The notes under the pieces are model-generated. The model was not told where the DNA came from. It worked only from the letters and a program-made list of their open reading frames with translations, and made no database searches. From Paludibacter jiangxiensis (lineage in GTDB: Bacteria; Bacteroidota; Bacteroidia; Bacteroidales; Paludibacteraceae), in assembly GCA_945870155.1 (NCBI GenBank), contig CAMBSB010000002.1, positions 29,175 through 93,174 of the forward strand: a stretch of DNA of 64,000 bases, in the 5' to 3' direction. The position numbers were made by a program, and so were the translations under genes. Shown here in pieces: positions 37,599 to 46,392 of the stretch (its first letter is position 1; each line of letters opens with the position of its first letter).

Positions 37599-37802
37599 TT
37601 ATTTGCTTAATGCTTCAAACATTTCAGTACTGCTCTTACAATGAGTAACTTTCCCTTCTTTAGCTTGTTTAATTGCCTTTAAGGTATCCTTTGAGGGAAC
37701 CTCGGTAATTGTTTTAAAACTCACCCCTTTTAATAAAGCTAAAGTTTTTTCAATTTCTGGAATTAAGTTCGTATCTTCTATTTGTAAAATAATCTGAGTC
37801 AT
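37599..37802 (-). CDS. Antitoxin partner of the YafQ-type toxin
   Basis: A 67-residue protein directly upstream of the toxin. The N-terminal part may be the DNA-binding or dimerisation arm and the C-terminus (KAIKQAKEGKVTHCKSSTEM) a toxin-binding tail. I recognise it by position and composition, not by a strong family motif. It probably represses its own promoter. Confidence 0.75.
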   Translation of the reverse strand: MTQIILQIEDTNLIPEIEKTLALLKGVSFKTITEVPSKDTLKAIKQAKEGKVTHCKSSTEMFEALSK

Positions 37803-37827
37803 CTTATTAGTTGTTATAATTTCAATG

Positions 37828-37835
37828 CAAATATA
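37828..37835 (-). promoter_or_regulatory. Promoter of the yafQ-type TA operon
   Basis: TATATTTG on the minus strand, about 25 bases before the antitoxin ATG. Confidence 0.6.
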
Positions 37836-37951
37836 CTAACAATTTTCTAAATTTATCAAAAGAAATCGATTAATCGAACTTAACATTTTTATTTCAACTG
37901 AGTTATAAAGATAAGATATTCTCATGTTGAAGAATTTAAATCACGTTCAAT

Positions 37952-37992
37952 TTATTATCTCAAACCTCAAACTCTCAAACCACAAACTTTGA
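37952..37992. repeat. Short-period spacer repeat (CTCAAAC type)
   Basis: Degenerate units such as TCAAACC, TCAAACT and ACAAACT with a period of about 7-8, just beyond the ABC-F stop. Confidence 0.5.
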
Positions 37993-37994
37993 TC

Positions 37995-39893
37995 TTATAT
38001 TTCACTTAATTCCAACCAACGCATAGTTTTTTCATCAATCAGGTTGTTTAATTCACCATGTCGATGTGAGGCCTTTAAAATTTCATCGGTACTTAATGTT
38101 CCGGAGGCTAATAAAGTTTCAATTTCTGACTTCTCAGTTTCAAGTTTTGGAATATCTATCTCCAGAGCCTCAAATTCTTTTTTTTCATTAAAACTAAGCT
38201 TTCTTTTTATTTCTTTTTCTTTATTATTCTGATTATTTGAAAGTTGGGTCTTATTATCCTGACTTTTTATCTTTGCATCATTTATCTTTTTCTCTTCACG
38301 TTCCTGCTCTTCCATCAACTCATTCCATTCGCGATAATCGGTATAGTTTCCTGGGAAATCTTTTAACTCGGCATCGCCTCTAAATACCATTAAATGATCA
38401 ACCACTTTATCCATAAAATAGCGGTCGTGACTAACCACAATAACACAGCCTTTAAACGATTGCAGGTATTCTTCCAAAATATTCAGGGTAACAATATCAA
38501 GGTCGTTGGTAGGCTCATCGAGAACCAAAAAATTAGGATTGCGCATTAAAACTGTACAAAGATGCAGTCTCCTTTTTTCACCTCCACTTAATTTATACAC
38601 ATAATTGTATTGCGTTTCGGGAGTAAACAGGAAATGTTGCAGAAATTGAGAAGCCGACATTTTTTTACCATTTCCAAGTTGAACTTCTTCGGCAATATCG
38701 CGCACTACATCAATCACTTTTATCTGTTCATCGAATGCTAAGCCATCCTGACTATAATACCCAAAAACAACAGTTTCGCCAATATCAAAACTGCCACTAT
38801 CAGGTTTAACTTCGCCCAATAGCATTTTCAAAAAAGTAGATTTGCCGGTTCCGTTTTTACCCACTATGCCCATTTTTTCGAAACGGGAAAAATTGTAATA
38901 AAAATTATCCAGAATTTTCAAATTCCCATAAGCTTTTGAAATATATTTAGCTTCAAAAATTTTAGAACCCAAATAACTTGCCTTCACATCCAGTTGAACA
39001 GCATCATTGTTTCTACGCTGTTTAGCACGTTCTTCAATTTCGTAAAACTGATCTATGCGCGATTTTGCTTTCGTTGCCCGAGCTTGGGGTTGACGACGCA
39101 TCCAATCCAGTTCTTTGCGGTATAAGTTAACTGTACGTTCAGTTTCGGCATTGAAATTTTCGATTCTTTCCTGCCGTTTTTCGAGATAATAACTGTAATT
39201 ACCGGCGTATTGAAATAAACCCTGATGGTCAATTTCCATGATATTGGTGCAAACTCTATCCAGAAAATATCTATCGTGCGTTACCATGAGTAAAGCCATT
39301 GTAGAGCGTTTCAGAAAATCTTCGAGCCATTCTACCATTTCCAGGTCGAGATGATTGGTAGGCTCGTCTAAAATGAGTAAATCAGGCTCTGCAATTAAGA
39401 CATTGGCCAAAGCCACACGCTTTAATTGTCCACCGGAAAGCTCACCTATTAATTGCTCAAAATTTGAAATTTTCAACTTCCCCAAAATTTGTTTAATCCT
39501 GGTTTCGTAATCCCATGCTTTGTGTAAATCCATTTGGGACAATATTTCATCCAAACCTTCGTGTTTTTCACTCAACATGCAATGCTCATAAGCTGCAATG
39601 GTTCGCACTGCTTCATTATCGCTTCGTAAACAGGCATCAATCACCGAAAGTTGCTTGGGGAAATCGGGATTTTGATCCAGATAACCAATTCGTAAATCAC
39701 GGCGAAAAGAAATGGAACCACTTTGATAATCTTCATTTCCGGCAATAATATTCAACAAAGTCGTTTTTCCGGTTCCATTTTTGGCAATTAGTGCCACACG
39801 TTGATTATCAGCAATACCGAAAGAGATATTTTCGAAAAGCAGATTGTCGCCAAAGGATTTTGTAAGACTTTCCACTTGTAAATAACTTATCAT
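37995..39893 (-). CDS. ABC-F family ATPase (Uup-like)
   Basis: A 632-residue soluble protein with two ABC domains and no membrane part. Domain 1 has Walker A GKNGTGKTTL, signature LSGGQLKRVALA and Walker B DLLILDEPTNHLD. Domain 2 has GKNGTGKSTFLK, LSGGEKRRLHLC and NFLVLDEPTNDLD. Between them lies the arginine-rich linker (MRRQPQARATKAKSR) that enters the ribosome in ABC-F proteins, and a C-terminal coiled coil (about 560-632) follows, as in Uup. It acts on ribosomes or DNA-related processes; target subtype uncertain. Resistance function is not implied. Confidence 0.87.
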   Translation of the reverse strand: MISYLQVESLTKSFGDNLLFENISFGIADNQRVALIAKNGTGKTTLLNIIAGNEDYQSGSISFRRDLRIGYLDQNPDFPKQLSVIDACLRSDNEAVRTIAAYEHCMLSEKHEGLDEILSQMDLHKAWDYETRIKQILGKLKISNFEQLIGELSGGQLKRVALANVLIAEPDLLILDEPTNHLDLEMVEWLEDFLKRSTMALLMVTHDRYFLDRVCTNIMEIDHQGLFQYAGNYSYYLEKRQERIENFNAETERTVNLYRKELDWMRRQPQARATKAKSRIDQFYEIEERAKQRRNNDAVQLDVKASYLGSKIFEAKYISKAYGNLKILDNFYYNFSRFEKMGIVGKNGTGKSTFLKMLLGEVKPDSGSFDIGETVVFGYYSQDGLAFDEQIKVIDVVRDIAEEVQLGNGKKMSASQFLQHFLFTPETQYNYVYKLSGGEKRRLHLCTVLMRNPNFLVLDEPTNDLDIVTLNILEEYLQSFKGCVIVVSHDRYFMDKVVDHLMVFRGDAELKDFPGNYTDYREWNELMEEQEREEKKINDAKIKSQDNKTQLSNNQNNKEKEIKRKLSFNEKKEFEALEIDIPKLETEKSEIETLLASGTLSTDEILKASHRHGELNNLIDEKTMRWLELSEI

Positions 39894-39937
39894 AGGGTGA
39901 AATAATTTTCGTTAAAGAGAAATTTTCAAAAGAATTG

Positions 39938-39945
39938 CAAAGATA
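39938..39945 (-). promoter_or_regulatory. Promoter of the ABC-F gene
   Basis: TATCTTTG on the minus strand, about 45 bases before the ATG at 39893. Confidence 0.6.
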
Positions 39946-39970
39946 ACTATTTCTATTCAACAAAAATTTA

Positions 39971-39978
39971 TAACTTTG
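39971..39978 (+). promoter_or_regulatory. Promoter of the rubrerythrin gene
   Basis: TAACTTTG, 44 bases before the ATG at 40023; divergent from the ABC-F promoter. Confidence 0.6.
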
Positions 39979-40022
39979 TCAGATTATAATGAACTAAATA
40001 TTCATCTAAAAATTTTAAAATA

Positions 40023-40598
40023 ATGAAAAGTCTAAAAGGAACACAAACCGAAAAAAATCTTTTGATTTCGTTTGCAGGTGAAAGTCAGGCACGCAATCGC
40101 TATACCTTGTTTGCGAGTGAAGCTAAAAAGGCTGGTTATGAGCAAATTGCAGCAATTTTTCTTGAAACAGCAGAGCAAGAAAAAGAACATGCAAAAAAAT
40201 TCTTTAGTTATCTGGAAGGCGGAGCAGTAGAAATTACAGCTACATATCCTGCCGGTAAAGTTGGAACTACAGCCGAAAACTTATTGGCTTCAGCCGAAGG
40301 TGAAAACGAAGAATGGACAGATGCATACCCACATTTTGCCGATATTGCTGATGCAGAGGGATTTCCTGTAATTGCAGCAACATTTAGAAAAATTGCAGCT
40401 GTAGAAGCTCAGCACGAAAAACGCTATCGCAGATTACTTAACAAAGTTGAAAAAAATCAGGTTTTTGCCCGTGAAGAGGAAATTAGCTGGCAATGCCGCA
40501 ATTGTGGTCATGTACATGTAGGTAAAGAAGCTCCTAAAGCATGCCCTACTTGTGCTCATAGCCAAGCCTATTTCGAAGAAGAAAAACAAAATTATTAA
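40023..40598 (+). CDS. rbr: Rubrerythrin
   Basis: A 191-residue protein. A ferritin-like four-helix bundle supplies the di-iron ligands ([24 protein letters not shown], and [13 protein letters not shown] near residue 130). A C-terminal rubredoxin-like domain holds the Cys4 iron site CRNCGHVH...CPTC. It reduces hydrogen peroxide in anaerobes, receiving electrons through the rubredoxin part. Full length, with own promoter and terminator. It suggests an anaerobic or microaerophilic host. Confidence 0.93.
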   Translation: MKSLKGTQTEKNLLISFAGESQARNRYTLFASEAKKAGYEQIAAIFLETAEQEKEHAKKFFSYLEGGAVEITATYPAGKVGTTAENLLASAEGENEEWTDAYPHFADIADAEGFPVIAATFRKIAAVEAQHEKRYRRLLNKVEKNQVFAREEEISWQCRNCGHVHVGKEAPKACPTCAHSQAYFEEEKQNY

Positions 40599-40632
40599 TC
40601 AATTTTGAAATTATCTCAAATTTAACAAAAGG

Positions 40633-40664
40633 CCGTTGTTTTTTTAAAGAGCAACGGTTTTTTT
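40633..40664 (+). terminator. Terminator after rubrerythrin
   Basis: CCGTTG (40633-40638) pairs with CAACGG (40652-40657), followed by a T-run. Confidence 0.7.
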
Positions 40665-40686
40665 ATCAAATTAATTTTACATTTCG

Positions 40687-41346
40687 ATGAAAACAGAGTT
40701 GTTAATTACCGAAGATGGTTCGCATACATTATTTGTTCCTGAAATAGATGAATGTTATCATTCATCGCATGGTGCAATTCAAGAATCGAGACATATTTTT
40801 ATTGAAGCTGGATTAAAGATGTGTTTTAAAAATGAGATAAACATACTTGAAATAGGATTTGGGACGGGTTTAAATGCATTTTTAGCTTTGATTGAAGGAG
40901 AAAAGGCCGGTAAAAAAATAAAATACACGGCACTCGAAAAATTCCCGGTGGAAATGGAAAAGATGGCTGCATTGAATTTTGCTGACCAATTAGACAAAAA
41001 TAAAACAATGCTTTTCAAACTTATGCATCAATCTGTATGGAATGAAGAAATTGAAATCAGTCCTGAGTTTTTGCTAAATAAAATTGATTGTGATTTTACT
41101 TCATACGTCATTGATTCACAATACGATGTAATTTTTTTCGATGCATTTTCTCCTGAAAAACAAGCAGAAATGTGGACTGAGGAACAATTTTTAAAAATCT
41201 ACTTACAATGCAATCCGGGAGCAATATTAACTACCTATTGCGCTAAAGGTGTAGTTCGAAGAGCTTTACAGCATGTAGGATTTGAGGTGGAACGCTTGGC
41301 AGGTCCACCGGGAAAAAGAGAAATTTTGAGAGCCACAAAGATATAG
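40687..41346 (+). CDS. mnmD: MnmD-like tRNA wobble-uridine methyltransferase
   Basis: A 219-residue stand-alone version of the methyltransferase half of MnmC (DUF752). AdoMet motif I is LEIGFGTGLNAFLA. The later FFDAFSPEKQAEMWTEE and LTTYCAKGVVRRALQHVGF are hallmarks of this group. It methylates the 5-aminomethyl group of 2-thiouridine at tRNA position 34. The oxidoreductase half of MnmC is not present, as usual outside enterobacteria. Confidence 0.87.
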   Translation: MKTELLITEDGSHTLFVPEIDECYHSSHGAIQESRHIFIEAGLKMCFKNEINILEIGFGTGLNAFLALIEGEKAGKKIKYTALEKFPVEMEKMAALNFADQLDKNKTMLFKLMHQSVWNEEIEISPEFLLNKIDCDFTSYVIDSQYDVIFFDAFSPEKQAEMWTEEQFLKIYLQCNPGAILTTYCAKGVVRRALQHVGFEVERLAGPPGKREILRATKI

Positions 41347-41371
41347 CAAGTGAGAAATAACCATCCCCAAA

Positions 41372-41400
41372 CCTGCCCCCTAACCCCCTAAAGGGGGAAT
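41372..41400 (+). repeat. REP-like sequence, copy B
   Basis: CCTGCCCCCTAACCCCCTAA then AGGGGGAA; identical in its core to the copy at 43020 and, inverted, nearly so to 36467. It lies in the 283-base gap before the L31 terminator, in which I see nothing else. Confidence 0.75.
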
Positions 41401-41574
41401 TTTAGTAGGAACACATGCAGTGCAATAATTAATGTTTTCTTGTCAAATGACATCTTGACTATCATTTATATTATTATCTTTTATTACACAACAATCTAAC
41501 TTTTTTAAGCTGAAATTCAAGCTATTCTTGTTTGTAAATAATTAATGCCCCATATTAGGTGTAGAGTAATAACT

Positions 41575-41613
41575 AAAAAAGGCTGATACATTGAAATTGT
41601 ATCAGCCTTTTTG
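41575..41613 (-). terminator. Terminator after the L31 gene
   Basis: GGCTGATACA (41581-41590) pairs with TGTATCAGCC (41598-41607). A-runs before and T-runs after make it bidirectional. Confidence 0.88.
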
Positions 41614-41630
41614 TTAAAATTTATCTGTGA

Positions 41631-41885
41631 TTATTTTTTACCACGATTTGCATATCTTGTCATAAACTTATCAACACGTCCTGCAGTATCAACCAATTTC
41701 GATTTACCGGTGTAAAATGGGTGTGAAGAACTAGAAATTTCCATCTTTACGATTGGATAAGTAACTCCGTCAATATCAATTGTTTCTTTTGTGTTTACAG
41801 TTGAACGTGAGAAAAAAGTATCGCCATTCGACATGTCTTTAAATACTACGGTACGATAGTTTTCTGGGTGAATTCCGCTTTTCAT
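41631..41885 (-). CDS. rpmE2: 50S ribosomal protein L31 type B
   Basis: An 84-residue protein with the L31 start [20 protein letters not shown] and the later [20 protein letters not shown] and FMTRYA. The zinc-binding CxxC of type A L31 is missing, so it is the zinc-independent type B. Monocistronic, with its own promoter and terminator. Confidence 0.95.
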   Translation of the reverse strand: MKSGIHPENYRTVVFKDMSNGDTFFSRSTVNTKETIDIDGVTYPIVKMEISSSSHPFYTGKSKLVDTAGRVDKFMTRYANRGKK

Positions 41886-41931
41886 ATCTTTATGTTTTTT
41901 ATTATATTTTCTTGCTTGTTATTTCGGCTTG

Positions 41932-41939
41932 CAAAAGTA
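41932..41939 (-). promoter_or_regulatory. Promoter of rpmE2
   Basis: TACTTTTG on the minus strand, about 47 bases before the ATG at 41885. Confidence 0.55.
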
Positions 41940-42068
41940 CTAATTTTCATTTAAATATCAAACTTTTTCGTTAGATTTTATTGAATAAGATTTGATTTTT
42001 GAAAAAATAAATTGAGATATACAGCTATCTTATTAATATACAGAGATATAAATCTAATTTATTCCACA

Positions 42069-42968
42069 TTATTTTGAACCCAAATACAATAAAAACATCC
42101 CAATAAGTACACCAATTAAGTCAATAATTTTTAGTTTTATGTTTTTATCATGCATAACCATTGCACCATAAAAAAATGGAACAACAACTCCGGCTCGGCG
42201 AATAGTGGAAACAACAGAAATTAGTGAATCGGGTAAAGTGAGTGCGTAAAAATATACGAAATCGGCTGAAACCAGAAAAAATGATATATAGGCAATTGAC
42301 CATCTAAATTTGAATGGTGTAGTTTTTTTACGGGTGGGTGCCCAAAGGAAAATTGTAATAATACCCATTATAATAGCCTGATAAAAAGTATAATATACCT
42401 GAACCGACATGTGATCATATTGATTCATCAAATACTTATCATAAAGTCCGCTTACCGCTCCGGTTAATGTAGCCATTACTATAAACCAAAACCATTTATT
42501 GGTTCTGAAAGAAATACCTTCTTTTTTGCCAACCACTGATAACAAGAAAAATGACAACAAAGTGACTCCAATACCTGCCGCCTGATATAAATTTAATTTT
42601 TCTCCAAATATCAATAGAGCACCCAAAACCACCCAAACCGGCTGTGTAGCCTTAATTGGCGAAGCTATGGAAATGGGTAAATGTTTCATGGCAAAATAAG
42701 CAAACAACCACGACGAAAGCACGATGATTGCTTTTAAAACAAACATTATATGCGTTTGAAAATCAACCTGAGGAACATAAAATAAGGTTCCTTGCAATGT
42801 TTCGGGAAAGAAATTGGATAAAATCAAAAATGGGAGTAAAGTCGCACAAGAGAATAATATTGAAACAAAGATGACAGGAATTACTGCATTTCCTTGAAGA
42901 GAAACTTTTTTGAAAACATCATAAGACCCTAAAAGCAAAGCAGATACAAAAGCAAGAATTAACCACAT
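42069..42968 (-). CDS. EamA-family (DMT superfamily) inner-membrane transporter
   Basis: A 299-residue protein of about ten hydrophobic segments in two repeated halves, each an EamA domain. The first half ends in the typical PISIASPIKATQPVWVVLGA and the second in SLISVVSTIRRAGVVVPFFY. Members export or import small metabolites such as amino acids or nucleotide derivatives; substrate unknown. A REP pair lies between its start and truA. Confidence 0.8.
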   Translation of the reverse strand: MWLILAFVSALLLGSYDVFKKVSLQGNAVIPVIFVSILFSCATLLPFLILSNFFPETLQGTLFYVPQVDFQTHIMFVLKAIIVLSSWLFAYFAMKHLPISIASPIKATQPVWVVLGALLIFGEKLNLYQAAGIGVTLLSFFLLSVVGKKEGISFRTNKWFWFIVMATLTGAVSGLYDKYLMNQYDHMSVQVYYTFYQAIIMGIITIFLWAPTRKKTTPFKFRWSIAYISFFLVSADFVYFYALTLPDSLISVVSTIRRAGVVVPFFYGAMVMHDKNIKLKIIDLIGVLIGMFLLYLGSK

Positions 42969-43019
42969 AAGAATTTTATTAGTTGAAGAAATTTAGGTTT
43001 AGAAATAAAAGCAAATAAA

Positions 43020-43141
43020 CCTGCCCCCTAACCCCCTAAAGGGGGAATAATGAGGGGAAGCTTTCAAGTTTATTATTTTTACACAAAAGCACATAATCTC
43101 ATAGATGCATCCTTAAGCTCCCATTTGAGGGTTTGGGGGTC
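43020..43141. repeat. Inverted pair of REP-like sequences (copies C and D)
   Basis: Copy C (43020-43047) reads CCTGCCCCCTAACCCCCTAA then AGGGGGAA. About 70 bases later the region 43117-43141 contains, on the minus strand, a variant: GACCCCCAAACCCTCAAATG then GGAGC. The two face each other, the arrangement called REPIN or BIME. No transposase for it is in the window. Confidence 0.6.
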
Positions 43142-43190
43142 AAAAAATGAGAAATAAATTAAGATATACTTCGATAACATTTTTACGTTC

Positions 43191-43943
43191 TTATATAAAA
43201 AGATGGTCAGGATACTGAATATCCACCAAATACAATCCTTGAGCTGGTACTGATACGCCGGCCTTACAACGATTTTTGGCCTCGATAACAGCCTTAAATT
43301 CGTCCAATGACATTCTATGACGACCAACTTCCAACAATGTACCAACTATAGCTCTTACCATATTTCGCAAAAATCGATCAGCCTGAATGGTAAAAATCCA
43401 AACATCATCCACATTTTTCCATTCAGCCAAGCTTATTTTACAATTGTTTGTTTTAACATCGGTATGCAATTTACTAAAGCTAGTAAAATCGGTATATTCT
43501 AATAAAATGTTCGCTGCTTGATTCATTAATTCAAAATCAGGAATACCAACGAAACGTGTAGCAAATTCGGTTTTAAAAACATTTTTTGAAGTTACTAAAT
43601 GATATTCGTATTTGCGGGAAATGGCATCAAAACGTGCATGTGCATCCGGTTTTACAGCCAAAATTTTTGAAACTGAAATGTCTTTTGGCAAAACACTATT
43701 TAATTTTGACGTTAAATCTTCGCAATTTTCAATTTTATTCTCAAAATCGAAATGAGCTACCATCAATTTGGCATGAACACCAGTGTCAGTCCTCCCCGCT
43801 CCTACTATCTCAATTTCAATACGTAAAACCGTGGCTAAAGCTGTTGAAAGAACTTGCTGCACAGAAATACCATTGGGCTGTATTTGCCAGCCATGGTACG
43901 CAGTTCCTTTGTAAGAGAGGTATATGAAGTAACGTTTTTTCAC
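43191..43943 (-). CDS. truA: tRNA pseudouridine synthase A
   Basis: A 250-residue TruA. The catalytic Asp53 is in [11 protein letters not shown]; other conserved parts are [21 protein letters not shown] and [11 protein letters not shown]. It modifies uridines 38-40 in the anticodon stem. The start is GTG (KKRYFIYL follows), and the -7 box TATCTTTG ends only four bases before it, so the mRNA may be leaderless. Confidence 0.93.
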   Translation of the reverse strand: MKKRYFIYLSYKGTAYHGWQIQPNGISVQQVLSTALATVLRIEIEIVGAGRTDTGVHAKLMVAHFDFENKIENCEDLTSKLNSVLPKDISVSKILAVKPDAHARFDAISRKYEYHLVTSKNVFKTEFATRFVGIPDFELMNQAANILLEYTDFTSFSKLHTDVKTNNCKISLAEWKNVDDVWIFTIQADRFLRNMVRAIVGTLLEVGRHRMSLDEFKAVIEAKNRCKAGVSVPAQGLYLVDIQYPDHLFI

Positions 43944-43947
43944 GGTG

Positions 43948-43955
43948 CAAAGATA
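43948..43955 (-). promoter_or_regulatory. Promoter of truA abutting its start codon
   Basis: TATCTTTG on the minus strand is followed by CACC and the GTG start, so transcription would begin at or next to the start codon. Confidence 0.6.
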
Positions 43956-44211
43956 AAGCTTAATTTACAATTTACGATTTACAAATTACAATTTCATGCT
44001 AAACAGATGATAAATAGCAGAATATCTAACTATTATTTCATGCTTTAATAAAAGCAACCCTTTAGTTCTAAGCATTAAATTTAATATCTAAAAAAGTTTT
44101 CAACAAAAATGAAAATTGGTACATGTTTACCCAAGCTATGTCAAATTAATTTATTTAATTTGCAAATGCTAAAATAATAATAATTTTAAATATTAAAAAC
44201 AAATAAAAACC

Positions 44212-44943
44212 ATGACAAACAATGATCTTTACAAAGAAAGTTTTAAATCTTTAGTATTAGAAGGTATTGAGAAAGATACTGAAATTTACAAATATATTGG
44301 AACAGGAAACCCTAACTCGAAAATTTTGATAGTAGGAAAAGAGGGGGCTTGTGAAAATCCACCCGAAGGTGAAATTTGCTTTGCGAAACATTGGCTTCCA
44401 AAAATTGAAAATAATGAGTCAATAAGTTTTAAAAAATTTTACAATCCACCATTAAGAGAAGGAGAGACTTGGAATAAGTATCAAAAACTACACGATTATA
44501 TTTTTTCAGAATTTAAGGAGAAACGAGAAAATAACGAAATCAATTTTGAAGAAAGAATCTTCACTACTGAAATGAACACAAACCGTTCAAAAAGAGCAAA
44601 GGATGCTCCGAAGGTAGGTATGCAAGAGCGCAAGTATACTTTTTTTAAAGAATCTGAATTTATCCAACAATTTCCTGTTATTATATTAGCATGTGGTGAT
44701 TATTTAAAAAATAATGATAAAAAAACAGAGATTGAAGACATCTTTGGAGTTACATTCAAACCAGACGGCAGAAAATATCCGAAAGAAGAAACACCCAACC
44801 GCCAAGCATTTTGGACACATTATAATCCCGATAAAACCAAATTAGTAATTCATACTAGGCAATTAAGCAGTAATGTCTCAAATGAATTATTGTTTGAAAT
44901 GGCGAATGTTATAAAAGAACATTTGAATAAACTCAACCTATGA
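44212..44943 (+). CDS. Unknown protein, possibly with a uracil-DNA-glycosylase-like fold
   Basis: A 243-residue soluble protein. Segments KILIVGKEGACENPPEGE, FTTEMNTNRS, VIILACGDYL and VIHTRQLSSNVSNELL are spaced like the motifs of the uracil-DNA-glycosylase superfamily (an early G-x-E/G strand, an Asn/Arg segment, a buried strand and a late His segment), but the catalytic motifs are not clear. Its stop overlaps the next gene by four bases, so it is coupled to the small hydrolase. Function unknown. Confidence 0.6.
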   Translation: MTNNDLYKESFKSLVLEGIEKDTEIYKYIGTGNPNSKILIVGKEGACENPPEGEICFAKHWLPKIENNESISFKKFYNPPLREGETWNKYQKLHDYIFSEFKEKRENNEINFEERIFTTEMNTNRSKRAKDAPKVGMQERKYTFFKESEFIQQFPVIILACGDYLKNNDKKTEIEDIFGVTFKPDGRKYPKEETPNRQAFWTHYNPDKTKLVIHTRQLSSNVSNELLFEMANVIKEHLNKLNL

Positions 44944-45518
44944 AAAACAAGAAACTCCTCTATATCCACGGTTTATCATCATCGGGCAATTCAAGTACAG
45001 CTAAAAACTTAGCTCAACTGTTGCCTGATGTTGAAATAATAGCTCCGGATTTACCAATAAATCCTGTTGAAGCCAAACAACTTTTACGTGAAATTTGTAA
45101 AACCGAATCACCCGATATTATTATTGGGACTTCGATGGGTGGCATGTTTGCCCAACAAATGCATGGCTATAAAAAGATTTTGGTTAATCCGTCTTTTCAC
45201 GTTTCGGAATTTCTACGTAAAAACATAGGTGTTCAAGCTTTCTTAAATTCGCGAAAAGATGGTGCAACTACTTATGAAGTAAGTAGTTTATTATGTGATG
45301 AATATCAAAAAATGGAAAATCATCAGTTTGATGAAATAACGCCTTTTGATTGTGAAAATACTTATGCCCTCTTTGGTGATAAAGACGAACTTGTAAATTG
45401 CCAAAAGGAATATCTTCTGTATTATTATAAGTTTGAAACGTTTTCAGGCGCTCATAGGCTAACATTTGATAATGTTCAAAATATAATAGTGCTCAAAGTA
45501 AAAAGGATTTTAAGCTAA
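44940..45518 (+). CDS. YqiA-type alpha/beta hydrolase
   Basis: A 192-residue alpha/beta hydrolase of the short YqiA/YcfP group. The N-terminal strand is LYIHGLSSSGNSSTA, the nucleophile elbow IIIGTSMGGMFA (Ser in G-T-S-M-G), the Asp probably in LFGDKDELV and the His in FSGAHRLTF. No lid domain. Substrate unknown, probably an ester or thioester. Translation is coupled to the preceding gene. Confidence 0.75.
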   Translation: MKNKKLLYIHGLSSSGNSSTAKNLAQLLPDVEIIAPDLPINPVEAKQLLREICKTESPDIIIGTSMGGMFAQQMHGYKKILVNPSFHVSEFLRKNIGVQAFLNSRKDGATTYEVSSLLCDEYQKMENHQFDEITPFDCENTYALFGDKDELVNCQKEYLLYYYKFETFSGAHRLTFDNVQNIIVLKVKRILS

Positions 45519-45545
45519 TTCTTAATAATCTCAATTCATATCAAA

Positions 45546-46292
45546 ATGAATATTAACGATTCACTGGTCATAAACTTCTGGAAAAATGCGGAAGAACAAA
45601 TTCTTCAAATTGAAAAAGAAATCCTTCTACCTCAAATAGAAGATAAACATAGGTTTTTAAAAGATTACAAACAAGCATTACATGAGTTTTTAGATATATT
45701 TGAATCCTTTAGTTTTACAAAAAAGAGAAATGATCGTATTCATGTCGCAATAGATGAAAACGAATCATTAGCAAGCATGATTTTTAGAAAATATAGTTCC
45801 TGGAATTCTAAGGATGAGAATTACGATGTCAATATTTCTGAAGAAATCTGGGCTGTAAAATCATATATTGATAATTTGGAATCATTATCTGCTGTATTAC
45901 CAATAAAAAATGAATTCCTGAATTTATTTTCTGCTTCGGATTCCAATGAAAATTTTATCACAGAATGTAATGCCCGTTTATCATTATCAAGAATGGATAT
46001 TCAATATATTCTTAGTTTATCCCTTTCAGAAATTATGAATATGAACCAACAAAAAACTGAATATGAAATAGATAAGTATTCAGCCATTTCAAAATTTCTT
46101 GACAGATTAATTTATGAATTTTGGGAAAAGCAGGTAGTAGATGAAAATGCCGAAATAACTTACTATTACGATTCAAAGAAAAAGAATTGGGAAAAGTTTA
46201 GTAAAACGGAATTCGAACCATCTTTCAAGGAATACTTTTGGGACAAGCAAAATGAAAAATGGCAATTAGAAGAGAATTATGCAATTGTATGA
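45546..46292 (+). CDS. Unknown helical protein
   Basis: A 248-residue acidic, largely helical soluble protein, 27 bases after the hydrolase gene and probably in the same operon. The C-terminal region has repeated aromatic motifs (YYDSKKKNWEKFSKTEF then YFWDKQNEKWQLEENYAI). No family recognised. Confidence 0.6.
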   Translation: MNINDSLVINFWKNAEEQILQIEKEILLPQIEDKHRFLKDYKQALHEFLDIFESFSFTKKRNDRIHVAIDENESLASMIFRKYSSWNSKDENYDVNISEEIWAVKSYIDNLESLSAVLPIKNEFLNLFSASDSNENFITECNARLSLSRMDIQYILSLSLSEIMNMNQQKTEYEIDKYSAISKFLDRLIYEFWEKQVVDENAEITYYYDSKKKNWEKFSKTEFEPSFKEYFWDKQNEKWQLEENYAIV

Positions 46293-46299
46293 GAAATTT

Positions 46300-46336
46300 A
46301 CTGATTGCTAGTCGCAACTTACGACAAGCAATCAGT
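46300..46336. terminator. Hairpin between convergent genes
   Basis: ACTGATTGCT (46300-46309) pairs with AGCAATCAGT (46327-46336); an inner GTCG/CGAC lengthens it. There is no clear U-tract, so it may end transcription weakly or stabilise 3' ends. Confidence 0.5.
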
Positions 46337-46392
46337 ACAAATTATATTCGATTAAATATCTAATAATCAACTAGAAACGTTTTAAAATCAAT

